Origin: Kribbella antiqua
GTDB lineage: Bacteria > Actinomycetota > Actinomycetes > Propionibacteriales > Kribbellaceae
DNA: 64,000 bases
Direction: 5' to 3'
Assembly (NCBI RefSeq): GCF_004345665.1
Contig: NZ_SLWR01000002.1
Span: forward strand, 702,253-766,252
In this document: piece by piece, positions 29,048-37,534 of the stretch
Numbering within the stretch: the first letter of the stretch is position 1
Layout: every line of letters begins with the position of its first letter
Translations under genes and position numbers: made by a program
Notes under the pieces: generated by a model
The model's input: the letters and a program-made list of their open reading frames with translations, nothing else
Database searches by the model: none
What the model was told of the DNA's origin: nothing

Positions 29048-29323
29048 TCATCCTCCGATCACCACAGTGGGTGCACCCAGCACGATCGGCGCGCCACATG
29101 CCGTCAGATCGCCGAGCCGCGCCGCCGGCAGTCCCCCGATCAGTACCGTCATCGATCCAGGCGGCACGACGGCCGACGGCGGGTGCAGCGGGATCGCACA
29201 GACATGCGGCGTATCGACCGTCGCGGCCGGCATGCCGCCGATCAGCACAGTCGGCACACCCGGCGGTCCGAGTGCGCCGCCGTGACCAGTGGGATCGCCC
29301 ACCCGGGCTGCGGGTCCTGGCAT
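29048..29323 (-). CDS. PAAR-repeat spike tip protein (Afp10-type)
   Basis: The 91-residue product is almost entirely PAAR-like repeats: PAARVGDPTGHGGALGPPGV, then PTVLIGGMPAATVDTPHVC, MTVLIGGLPAARLGDLTACG and VVIGG. Such proteins form a metal-bound cone that sharpens the VgrG spike. Potential ligands are His15, His41, His48 and the Cys residues. It carries no effector extension. RBS GGGGGAG overlaps the VgrG stop. Confidence 0.93.
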   Translation of the reverse strand: MPGPAARVGDPTGHGGALGPPGVPTVLIGGMPAATVDTPHVCAIPLHPPSAVVPPGSMTVLIGGLPAARLGDLTACGAPIVLGAPTVVIGG

Positions 29324-29332
29324 GACTCCCCC

Positions 29333-31096
29333 TCAGTTGATCTTCACGAGTGGGGCCTGGATGGAACACGTCGCCTGTCCGTTCAGATCGACGTTCACGC
29401 CCTTGACTTGGACGTCGCCACCACCGCCGTCGAGTGAGATGCCGGTCTTCGCGGTGAGCTCGATATTCTGGCCGCCGGTGATCTTCACCCCGCCACTGCC
29501 GGCATCGATGTCGACGCCTTCCTTGGCCTCGACAACGACCTTGCCGTCGCTGTGCACGGTGATCACCGGCGCCTGGGTGCCGTCCATCGCCAGGCTGAGC
29601 TTGCCGTCCCCGGTGTGCAGCCAGATGCCGTTCTTCTGCTGGCTTTCCAGCAGTTCGAGCGAGTGGCCGGTGCGGCCGACGAACGCCCGGCGGTTGACCG
29701 CTCCGGATCCGCTGTCGACGCTTGGCGTCTGACCGCCGTACGGCTTGTTCCGGGCGCTGTAGAGACCGCCGAGGACGAACGGCGCGCTGATGTCGCCGTG
29801 CTCGAAGGCGACCAGCACCTCGTCGTTGACCTCGGGCAGCAGCATCGAACCGCGGTCCGCACCGGCGCCGGCCTGCAGGACCCGGGACCAGGTGGTGCCG
29901 AAGTCGTCCCGCATCCACGGCAGCCGGACCTTGACCCGGCCGAGCTTCTGCGGATCATTGACGTCGGTCACGATGCCGGTCGCGATCCCCTGCCTTGCTG
30001 TTGAGCCGGAGCTTGCCAGACCGAGCATCGACCGATCCTGCTGACCGGTGACCGCGATGTGCGTCGTGTAGCCGCTGTCGTTGTCGAAGACGTGACGCAC
30101 CCGGCTGAGCGTGTACTTCCCGTCGAACGGCGCCCCAAGGTTGCTGAGGGCAACAGGCGTGCCCGCGTGCAGGTTCGGGTTACCACGGCAGACTCCTTCG
30201 AGTTCGGCGAAGGTCCCCGCGACCCGCTCGGCCAGGGCCTTCGCCGCCGCCTCGGCCGTCGCCTGCGTCCGGTGCGGCACGTGGGTGACCACCCAGGCCG
30301 GCGCCCCGAACTTCCCCGCCAGCTCACTTGGCCGTACGCCGATCTGCGCCGTACTGGTCTCCACTGGAACAGTCGCGACGACGGCTCGCTGGTTGCCGTC
30401 GTCCCAGCCGCGGACCTCCACGGACGGCACCTGGCCGGCGGCGGTCACGGTGGAGCGGAGTCTGAGCACGTCCGAGCCGAGCTCGAGTGCTTGGGCTTGG
30501 GTGCCGTCGGCACCGTTCGGCGCTGTCGACGCCTTGACCGGCTTGGTGAAGCCGAGCTTCCCGTTCTCCACGCCGAGGTGGTAGCCGACGGCATCCGCGA
30601 GGGAGCGGAGGAAGTCCCAGTCGGTCTGGTTCGCCTGGCTGACCAGTTGATGCACGGTGCTGGTCGAGTCGATCGTGCCGGTCGGCAGGTTATTGCGCTG
30701 GGCAACCTTCTTGACGATGTCGCTGTAGGTCACCTGCTGGTAGGTCTCACTTCGCGTACCCCGCAGCAGCCGGTGCGCGGCGTCGTACCCGCGAACGATC
30801 GTGAAGGTGCCGGCGCCGTCGACCTCGACCTCGAGCGCGGTCACCTCGCCGGTCATCAGGTCCTGCGGGGCGGTCTCCTGCAGGGCGTGGGCGATCAGCT
30901 TGAGCTTGCTGCCGATAGTGATCTGGGCCTTCGGCAACACCAGCCGGTCGGGGTCGCGGAAGCGCAGGGTGAACATGTCCGGCAGGTGCAGGTTGTCGTC
31001 CACCCAGACGCCGGCGACGAGCGCCATCAGGTCCTCGGGGAGCGTCGCACCGTCGACGGCGATGCCGAGGGTGCTGGTGATGTTCGCGTTGGCCAT
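29333..31096 (-). CDS. eCIS spike protein, VgrG-like (Afp8-type)
   Basis: The 587-residue product combines a gpD-like N-terminal domain (MFTLRFRDPDRLVLPKAQIT, GEVTALEVEVDGAGTFTIVR, RSETYQQVTYSDIVKKVAQR), a gp5-type OB domain (GIVTDVNDPQKLGRVKVRLP, LLPEVNDEVLVAFEHGDISA, PFVLGGLYSARNKPY) and a C-terminal beta-helix needle (VDIDAGSGGVKITGGQNIEL; GISLDGGGGDVQVKGVNVDL). No lysozyme domain is present. The ATG at 31096 lies one base after the LysM gene; a longer upstream frame lies within that gene. Confidence 0.93.
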   Translation of the reverse strand: MANANITSTLGIAVDGATLPEDLMALVAGVWVDDNLHLPDMFTLRFRDPDRLVLPKAQITIGSKLKLIAHALQETAPQDLMTGEVTALEVEVDGAGTFTIVRGYDAAHRLLRGTRSETYQQVTYSDIVKKVAQRNNLPTGTIDSTSTVHQLVSQANQTDWDFLRSLADAVGYHLGVENGKLGFTKPVKASTAPNGADGTQAQALELGSDVLRLRSTVTAAGQVPSVEVRGWDDGNQRAVVATVPVETSTAQIGVRPSELAGKFGAPAWVVTHVPHRTQATAEAAAKALAERVAGTFAELEGVCRGNPNLHAGTPVALSNLGAPFDGKYTLSRVRHVFDNDSGYTTHIAVTGQQDRSMLGLASSGSTARQGIATGIVTDVNDPQKLGRVKVRLPWMRDDFGTTWSRVLQAGAGADRGSMLLPEVNDEVLVAFEHGDISAPFVLGGLYSARNKPYGGQTPSVDSGSGAVNRRAFVGRTGHSLELLESQQKNGIWLHTGDGKLSLAMDGTQAPVITVHSDGKVVVEAKEGVDIDAGSGGVKITGGQNIELTAKTGISLDGGGGDVQVKGVNVDLNGQATCSIQAPLVKIN

Positions 31097-31097
31097 G

Positions 31098-31802
31098 TCA
31101 GCCTGCCAGCAGTTCGTCCGCCGACGGCAGCAGCACGGTCCGGCCTGGAATGAGTCGCTGTGGGTCGTCGATGTTGTTCGCCTCGGCCAGCGGGCGCCAC
31201 ATGGCGGGATCGCCGTACTCGGCATAGGCGACGGCCGCCAGCGTCTCGCCTTCGAGTAGGACGTGAGTACGGCGGGCGGTGAGGCTGCCGGAGGTCGGGT
31301 TCTGCTTGGCCGTGAGTGACGGCATCTCCTGCAGATCGACGGTGCAGGTCGCGCGGACCGGCGTACCTTCCGGAGTGAAGAGCGTGTACTTCGCGGTGAC
31401 GGACGTGATGTAGCTCGGGAAGAAGTCGAGCGCACCCCAGTGGAACACCACCAGCGGCGGAACCGGCTTGTTCTTGCCCATGCTGTGGTCCGTCGGCGCG
31501 CAGCACTCGAACAGTGCCTTCACGGCCTTCACCACGCTGTCGTTCATGGTGTCGGTGGCGTCGAAGAACATCTCCAGGCTCAGCTTGCCGGGCTCAGGTC
31601 CCTGAAACTCAGGCGGCGCGGCCTTCTTCGACCCGCGAGCCGGTTCGCTGTTCCACTTGGCCGCCTTCTTGACGGTGAGCTCGTTCGGGTTGAACTGGAA
31701 CGCGATGCTGCCCTTGGACGCCCCGAGGCTGGCACCCGCGCCCTTGTTCGGCATCGCCTCGTGGATCTCCAGATAGGCCTTGGCCAGATTCCCACGCGTC
31801 AC
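31098..31802 (-). CDS. eCIS LysM-domain baseplate hub protein (Afp7-type)
   Basis: The 234-residue product begins NLAKAYLEIHEAMPNKGAGA, has the tail-hub core AFQFNPNELTVKKAAKWNSE, and GALDFFPSYITSVTAKYTLF with FTPEGTPVRATCTVDLQEM. It ends with a LysM-like unit at about 178-232 (LLEGETLAAVAYAEYGDPAM, RPLAEANNIDDPQRLIPGRT). Contractile systems use such a protein to connect the tube to the spike. It starts with a GTG at 31802 and is the first gene of the left eCIS operon. It is divergent from the SARP-type regulator, 162 bases away. Confidence 0.9.
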   Translation of the reverse strand: MTRGNLAKAYLEIHEAMPNKGAGASLGASKGSIAFQFNPNELTVKKAAKWNSEPARGSKKAAPPEFQGPEPGKLSLEMFFDATDTMNDSVVKAVKALFECCAPTDHSMGKNKPVPPLVVFHWGALDFFPSYITSVTAKYTLFTPEGTPVRATCTVDLQEMPSLTAKQNPTSGSLTARRTHVLLEGETLAAVAYAEYGDPAMWRPLAEANNIDDPQRLIPGRTVLLPSADELLAG

Positions 31803-31964
31803 CGCCTCGCACCGCCCCTCATCACCGGCCGGCTCTCCCGGACCTTGATGTCGAGGCTAGGTACGCCGCCCGCCCCCGGGCAGGTGCACCAGCGCCGCAC
31901 CGAGGGCCCACACCTCTTCCCGAAAGGGCACTACTATGCGCTGGTACGACGTTCTCGACTGGGG

Positions 31965-34736
31965 GTGAGAGCGACGGATCATCCGCTCCTCGAACTGCAC
32001 GTCCTCGGGCCGGCCGAGGTGCTTTTGCCTGCGCCTGGTGCGGAGCCGGCGGGCGGCGCAGTTGTGGCGGTTCGGCAACCGCTGGCTCGGGCGCTGGCGG
32101 TGCGGCTGGCGCTGGCGCGGGGTAAGGCTGTTGCCGACGACATCTTGATCCGCGACCTGTGGGGCGACGATGACGCGGCCCGCCCGACCGCCCGGCTCCG
32201 CGTGCTCGCCTCCCGGCTGCGCGGTGCCCTCGGCAACCACGCACCCGCCCTCCAGCGGACTCCCGCCGGCTTCAGCCTGCGGGCCATCCCGACCGACTTG
32301 GTCGCCGCCGAGCGCGCACTCGCTACGGTCGACGCAGTACGCCGTACTGGCGACCAGGCAAGGGTGTTCGCAACAGCCGCGGCGGGGCTGGAGCTCTGGC
32401 GCGGCGAGCCGTTGAGTGACCTCGAAGGCATCCCATTCGTCGCGTCCGAGCAGCAACGACTGCAGTCGCTCCAGCTGGAACTCCAGCTCGCCTGGGGCGA
32501 GGCAGGCCTCGTCCTCGGCCGCCAGGTCGACGCGGAGCTGGAACGACTCGCCACCGCGCATCCCCTGCACGAGCGTCTCGTCGGCCTGTCCGCACTCGCG
32601 CTGGCCCGAGCCGGCCGCCAGGCGGAAGCGCTCGACCGGCTGCGCGGCCTACGCCACCGCCTCGCCGAGGAGCTCGGCATCGACCCCGCCCCGGAGACAG
32701 TCGCGATCGAGGACGATCTACGCGGACTCCACTTGTCGACTCCTCGCGTCCCGTTGCCCACAGCAGCGTCCAACTTCGTCGGTCGCGATCACGAACAGTC
32801 GATGCTGCTGCGGGAAATCCACCGGCCCGTGCTCATCACGCTGCTCGGCGGTCCCGGTGTCGGCAAGACGCGACTGGCTCGCGAGGTCGCTGCGCAGGCC
32901 GTCGTACAAGGCAGACCGGTGGCGTGGCTGGACCTTGCGCCGTTGCATGCCTCCGACAACCTTGTCGCGGCGCTCGCTGCGGCGGTAGGTGCCGAAAGCA
33001 ACGGTGACACCGTGGCGCACTCCGCCGAACTGCTCGCTGGCACCCTGCTCGTCGTCGACAACGCCGAACACCTGGTCGACGAGATCGCACCGCTGATCGA
33101 CAGCCTCCGGTTCAAGGCCGTCGACCTGTCCATTCTGGTCACCTCGCAACGTCCGCTGCGCCTGTCGGACGAGCAGGTGCACCGCCTCGGCCCGCTGCCC
33201 GCCGCTGCCGCGACCGCCCTGTTCTGCGACCGCAGCGGCGCCTCGGCTGGCCCAGCGGTCGAGACAATCTGTACTGCGGTCGATCGGCTGCCGCTGGGCA
33301 TCGAGCTGGCCGCGGGTATGACCCGGACGTTGTCGGTGCAGCAGCTTGCCGACCGCATCGACCATCGCCTCCAGTTGCTGATTCGCGGTCGCCGGGATCC
33401 CGGGATTCGGCATGCCAGCCTCCGGGCCGCGCTGGACTGGAGTCACGAGCTGCTCGAGCCCTCCGTGCGTACGGCGCTCCGTCGGCTCTCCGTGTTCGCA
33501 GGCGGCTGCACGCTGGAGGCGGCCGAGCAGGTCGTCGCCGGTGATGGCATCCAGGTGGACGAGGTGGCCGAACTGCTCGCCGTACTGGTCGACCGGAGTC
33601 TGGTGACGATGGATGACGACGAACGCTTCAGTCTGCTGGAGACGATCCGCGAGTACGGTCGTGGTCAACTCCGCGCGGCTGGTGAGGAGTCCGCCGTACG
33701 GGGTCGTCATGCAGCGTGGTGTGTGGGGCTGGCGAAGTTCGGTGAGCAGTACGCGCGGCTGAACCAGCGCTTCTCCCTGCGCGAGCCGGAGGTGGCGCGT
33801 CGGCTGCGGATCGAGGAGCCCAACCTCCTTGCGGCAGTCGACTGGTGTCTCGGCGAAGGCAATGATCCTGGCCGGGTCAGCGAGATCGTCGCGCCGCTGT
33901 CCTGGCACTGGTACTACCGGGGCATGATGACCCAGGCCCGCGGCTGGCTGCGCTCGTCGCTGGCCACCCTTGCTTCCGGTACGCCGGAGCGAGCCGCTGC
34001 GCTGACGGCGCTCGCGGTGCAGACGCGCTTCAGTGGCGGGTACGCCGAGGCGCGCGACATCGGCCTCGAATGCGTGGCGATCTACCGGGCGCTGGGTGAC
34101 TCTCGTGGCCTTGCCGTTGGGCTGCAGGGGTTGACGCTGACGAGTCTCGCGCTGCAGGACGAGTATGCCGCACTGAACTACGCGCACGAGGCGGAGACGC
34201 TGGGTCGATCGATCAACTTCGCCGCTGTCCGCGGCGGCGCGCTCAACTGCGCCGGGCTCGCGCTGCGGCAACTCGGGTACCAACGCGAGGCGCGGCAGAT
34301 GTTCGAGGAGGCGTACGACGTCTGGTCCGGGAGCCAGGACGACCAGGGCATGGTGATTGCCGGGGGCAACCTCAGCATCGCCGACTTCCAGGCCGGTCAG
34401 GTGGAGGCCGCCCGGCGGCGCCAGCTGCACGTCCTGCGGATAGCTCGCTCGATCGGTTACACCGTCGGCATCCTCGACGGCCTCGGCGTACTGGCGTCCA
34501 TCGAAGCCGCCTCCGGCCGTTACGAACTGGCCGTCCGCCTCCTCACCGTCGCCGAACGCCACCGCGCCGACATCGGCGCCCCTCTCTTCATCCCCGACGA
34601 ACTAGCCGCCATGGCCACCGCCTGGACGGCAGCCCGTTCGTCCTTGGGCCCAGAAGCCGACCGCATCGCCGACTCCGCCCGCCACCTCCCCCTCAACACC
34701 CTCCTCACCGAGCTCCTTCAAGACGCCGCCCACTAG
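31965..34736 (+). CDS. SARP/AfsR-like regulator with BTAD, NB-ARC-type ATPase and TPR region
   Basis: The 923-residue protein has an OmpR-type winged helix (about 8-92: LELHVLGPAEVLL, LRVLASRLRGALG), a BTAD (about 100-255), a STAND-type ATPase (Walker A GGPGVGKT at 295-302, Walker B LLVVD at 361-365, then LVTSQRPLRLSDEQVHRLGP) and C-terminal TPR-like helices up to LLTELLQDAAH. The GTG at 31965 precedes the conserved domain; longer frames add non-homologous residues. It is divergent from the LysM hub gene and sits between the two eCIS arms, so it is the best candidate activator of the system (inference). TACTAT (31932-31937) may be its -10. Confidence 0.88.
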   Translation: MRATDHPLLELHVLGPAEVLLPAPGAEPAGGAVVAVRQPLARALAVRLALARGKAVADDILIRDLWGDDDAARPTARLRVLASRLRGALGNHAPALQRTPAGFSLRAIPTDLVAAERALATVDAVRRTGDQARVFATAAAGLELWRGEPLSDLEGIPFVASEQQRLQSLQLELQLAWGEAGLVLGRQVDAELERLATAHPLHERLVGLSALALARAGRQAEALDRLRGLRHRLAEELGIDPAPETVAIEDDLRGLHLSTPRVPLPTAASNFVGRDHEQSMLLREIHRPVLITLLGGPGVGKTRLAREVAAQAVVQGRPVAWLDLAPLHASDNLVAALAAAVGAESNGDTVAHSAELLAGTLLVVDNAEHLVDEIAPLIDSLRFKAVDLSILVTSQRPLRLSDEQVHRLGPLPAAAATALFCDRSGASAGPAVETICTAVDRLPLGIELAAGMTRTLSVQQLADRIDHRLQLLIRGRRDPGIRHASLRAALDWSHELLEPSVRTALRRLSVFAGGCTLEAAEQVVAGDGIQVDEVAELLAVLVDRSLVTMDDDERFSLLETIREYGRGQLRAAGEESAVRGRHAAWCVGLAKFGEQYARLNQRFSLREPEVARRLRIEEPNLLAAVDWCLGEGNDPGRVSEIVAPLSWHWYYRGMMTQARGWLRSSLATLASGTPERAAALTALAVQTRFSGGYAEARDIGLECVAIYRALGDSRGLAVGLQGLTLTSLALQDEYAALNYAHEAETLGRSINFAAVRGGALNCAGLALRQLGYQREARQMFEEAYDVWSGSQDDQGMVIAGGNLSIADFQAGQVEAARRRQLHVLRIARSIGYTVGILDGLGVLASIEAASGRYELAVRLLTVAERHRADIGAPLFIPDELAAMATAWTAARSSLGPEADRIADSARHLPLNTLLTELLQDAAH

Positions 34737-34821
34737 CTTTGGCCCCGTATATCCGTTTCCGCTGGGTCTTTCGGTGTGATGTTTCCCCTTGTGGATAAGG
34801 GATTCCAGACACGTCGGCGGT

Positions 34822-34851
34822 TTGCCAGCTACGGTCCAGGTCCCGTAAGAT
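34822..34851 (+). promoter_or_regulatory. Possible promoter of the DUF222-HNH gene
   Basis: TTGCCA (34822-34827) and TAAGAT (34846-34851) are 18 bases apart, and the ATG follows 7 bases later, so the transcript would be nearly leaderless. Judged by eye. Confidence 0.4.
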
Positions 34852-34858
34852 CGAACAC

Positions 34859-37012
34859 ATGTTCGAAGGAGATCTGACCTCGCTGTCGACGGCCGACCTA
34901 CTCGAGTCCGCCGCCGACCACCGCGCCGCCGCCAACCGGCTCGATGCGCGGCTCCTCGAACACGCCCAGCTCTACGCCGACCGCTTCCACCCCGACAACT
35001 GCCCGGTCCGCCCCGGACGGAAGTCGACCGGGGGCCGTGAACGCGCGATCGTGCTCGGCGGCGACGGCTGCCCCGAGATCGCCGAGTTCGCCCCCGCCGA
35101 GTTCGCCGTGGTGGTCGGGGTGTCCACCGGCGTCGCGACCCGGTTGATCGGCGAGGCCCTCGCACTGCGGCACCGGTTCCCCTTCACCTGGGCCAAGGTG
35201 CAAGCCGGCGAAGCGACCCCATGGAAAGCCCGCCAGATCGCCGCCGCCTGCCTGAAACTGTCCGCAGAGGCCGCCCGCTCCGTCGACAAACGCGTCGCCG
35301 GCATCGTCGACACCCTCACCCCGTACCGGCTGGACAAAATCGTCACTGCTGCCCGGTTCCACGCCGACGCCGCAGCCGCACGCGCCGAGGCCGAACAGAA
35401 GGCCCGCGAACGCGGCGTCTTCGTCGCCCGCGGCAACGACCACGGCACCACCACCATCTACATCCGCACCTCCACCGGCAACGCCAAACGCTACGACGCC
35501 ACCATCGCCGGCATCGCCGAGGCCCTGAAGGTCTTCGGCGACACCCGCTCCCTCAACGCCCGCCGCGCGGAGGCGGTCGGCATCATCGCCGACCCCCGCT
35601 ACACCGAAGAACTCCTCCTCCAAGCCCAACACCACCACCGCACCCACCCCACCCACGCCGAGGACAAGGGCCAGGCCGAGCCCGGCGCTGCCGCGAGCGG
35701 CGACGCCCCCGTCACCCTGCCGGAGAAGGGCCTGTCCGCCGCCGCATCCACTCCGACGCCCGCATCCACCAGCTCCGCGCCCCCGGCAACCAACTCCGCC
35801 ACTCCGGGTGACAGCCCCGCCGAGCCTGGCGCTGCCGCGAGCGGCGACGATCCCACCACCACGCCCGAGGACGTCCCCTCCGCCACCGCATCCACCCCGG
35901 CGCCCCCGGCCACCAACCCCACCGCCCCGAACCAAAGCCCCGCCAAGCCCGGTGCTGCCGCGAGCGGCGACGACCCCATCCGCGCACCCGAAGACGGCCC
36001 GTTCGCCGCCGCATCCACCCCCGTGCCCCCGGCAACCAACACAGGTTGCGGCGTCAGCGCTGGATCGAGCGGTGAGGATCTGCTGGCCGACTGGGGGAGC
36101 CTGTGGTGCGAGCCCGGCCCGTTCGACGAGGCCGACCGCGACGCCCCTCACCCCAGCCAGACTGACCTGCCCGACCCGCTCGACGCACCCTGCCTGATCC
36201 TCGAGCCCTGGGACGACCCTGGCGGCGGCCCTACCGATGACACGGGTGAGCCGATGGACCCGGCGGCGTGGCGTGCCCTGCACGCGCGGCTCGCCCAAAT
36301 CAAGCACGACGCCCACACCACCCCGCGCACACCTCGCGCTGCCGGGCACCGCCCTGGAGGCCCCGGCGCCACGGACCGCAGCCCCATGCCCGCCGACGGC
36401 ACCCCCATGCCCTCCGGCGGGACACCCATGTCCTCTGATGGGACCGCCGTGTCCTCGAGCGCTCAGGGCGTCGGGGGTCGCGCGGGTGGTGGACGACTGC
36501 AGCCGGGAAAGACCGAGATCTACATCCACCTCACCGACCACACCCTCGCCACCGGCACCGGCGTGCTGCGGGTCGAGGGGCTCGGCCCGCACCTGGCCAG
36601 TCAGCTCGCCGAGTTGGTCGGGCATGGGCCGTATGTGGTGAAGCCGGTGATCGATCTCAACGAGCCTGCCAGCGTGGATGCCTACGAGATTCCGGACCGG
36701 ATCCGGGAGCGGGTCAAGCTGATCCACCCCGCCGAACAGTTCCCCTACGGCACCGCGGAGACCACCAACACCACCGACCTGGACCACATCCAGCCCTACG
36801 ACCCGCTCGGCCCGACCGAGCAGACCGGTACCACCAACCTCGTACCCCTCACCCGGTACCACCACCGGCTCAAAACCCACGGCCGCTGGAAGGTCCGCCG
36901 TCTCGACCCCAAGACCCTGGAATGGACGACACCCCACGGCTTCGTCTTCCACGTCGACCCCACCGGGACGCATCGCATCCCCAGGCCACAACGAACGCCC
37001 GACCCCACCTGA
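34859..37012 (+). CDS. DUF222 / HNH endonuclease-domain protein (13E12-type) with repeat insert
   Basis: The 717-residue product has the N-terminal DUF222 helical domain (LTSLSTADLLESAADHRAAA to ADPRYTEELLLQAQHHH). A Pro/Ala-rich disordered middle contains three repeats (35678-36043). The C-terminal HNH region has DLDHIQPYD near residue 640 followed by NLVPLTRYHHRLKTHGRW. This family is abundant and dispersed in actinobacteria (13E12 repeat proteins), and its biological role is unclear. It lies between the regulator and the second tube gene, inside the eCIS locus. It may be a passenger that inserted there or, less likely, a nuclease cargo. The HNH residues look intact. Confidence 0.85.
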   Translation: MFEGDLTSLSTADLLESAADHRAAANRLDARLLEHAQLYADRFHPDNCPVRPGRKSTGGRERAIVLGGDGCPEIAEFAPAEFAVVVGVSTGVATRLIGEALALRHRFPFTWAKVQAGEATPWKARQIAAACLKLSAEAARSVDKRVAGIVDTLTPYRLDKIVTAARFHADAAAARAEAEQKARERGVFVARGNDHGTTTIYIRTSTGNAKRYDATIAGIAEALKVFGDTRSLNARRAEAVGIIADPRYTEELLLQAQHHHRTHPTHAEDKGQAEPGAAASGDAPVTLPEKGLSAAASTPTPASTSSAPPATNSATPGDSPAEPGAAASGDDPTTTPEDVPSATASTPAPPATNPTAPNQSPAKPGAAASGDDPIRAPEDGPFAAASTPVPPATNTGCGVSAGSSGEDLLADWGSLWCEPGPFDEADRDAPHPSQTDLPDPLDAPCLILEPWDDPGGGPTDDTGEPMDPAAWRALHARLAQIKHDAHTTPRTPRAAGHRPGGPGATDRSPMPADGTPMPSGGTPMSSDGTAVSSSAQGVGGRAGGGRLQPGKTEIYIHLTDHTLATGTGVLRVEGLGPHLASQLAELVGHGPYVVKPVIDLNEPASVDAYEIPDRIRERVKLIHPAEQFPYGTAETTNTTDLDHIQPYDPLGPTEQTGTTNLVPLTRYHHRLKTHGRWKVRRLDPKTLEWTTPHGFVFHVDPTGTHRIPRPQRTPDPT
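35678..36043 (+). repeat. Three degenerate tandem repeats inside the DUF222-HNH gene
   Basis: The block encoding (E/K)PGAAASGD, then TPE(D/K)-like residues and AAASTP with a Pro/Thr-rich spacer, begins at 35678, 35822 and 35945, so the units are 144 and about 123 bases. The near-identical cores suggest recent duplication in a disordered linker. Confidence 0.75.
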
Positions 37013-37089
37013 GTCAACGCGGTCAAAGCCGCCGTCGTCGATCAAGCCGCTCCGCGCCATCCCCCGCACTCAACCTCTGCCGCAACAAG

Positions 37090-37527
37090 TTAGGCGCCGG
37101 TGTCGATGAAGCCGTGGTGGGCGATCTCGATGGTTTCGGTGAGTACGTCGGCGGGGCCTTTGGCGAAGGTGGGGCCGGACCAGCGGACGGGGATGACGTC
37201 GATCAGGCCCCAGCGGGCGACGACGGTGCCGTCGCTTGTCATGGCGGTGATCTGGCCGGTGTGACGCTTGACGCCGGCAGCGAGGCTGGAGATCCAGCGG
37301 GCTACGCGTTCGGTGTCCTTCGTCAGTGGGCGAGTGAGCTTGATGTTCGGGAACTTCAGGCGGGACGGGATCTGCACGACGTACCCGTTGTTCCCGCCCT
37401 CCGACCGCTGCTCCACGACCACCTCGCAGCCGAGCCCCTCGCAGCTGATGAACATGCCGAGGTCGACCTCGTCCACATGCACCATGAACCGCACCCCGAC
37501 AGCCGGCATCAGGTCAGTCCCACTCAT
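37090..37527 (-). CDS. Second eCIS tube protein (gp19-like)
   Basis: The 145-residue product is a T4 gp19-type tail tube protein: VGVRFMVHVDEVDLGMFISC, EGLGCEVVVEQRSEGGNNGY, PNIKLTRPLTKDTERVARW and PVRWSGPTFAKGPADVLTET. It differs strongly from the first tube protein (40308-40757), so the cluster has two tube types, as in other eCIS where one forms the tube body and the other the adaptor layer at the baseplate. An ATG at 37527 or a GTG at 37533 could start it, both next to GAGGTGGAG. It follows the disordered protein by a few bases. Confidence 0.9.
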   Translation of the reverse strand: MSGTDLMPAVGVRFMVHVDEVDLGMFISCEGLGCEVVVEQRSEGGNNGYVVQIPSRLKFPNIKLTRPLTKDTERVARWISSLAAGVKRHTGQITAMTSDGTVVARWGLIDVIPVRWSGPTFAKGPADVLTETIEIAHHGFIDTGA

Positions 37528-37534
37528 CTCCACC

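Noticed and set aside
34898..37069. Long minus-strand frame opposite the DUF222-HNH gene
   Set aside because: Gly/Val/Asp-rich shadow; the plus-strand frame has recognisable DUF222 and HNH regions.
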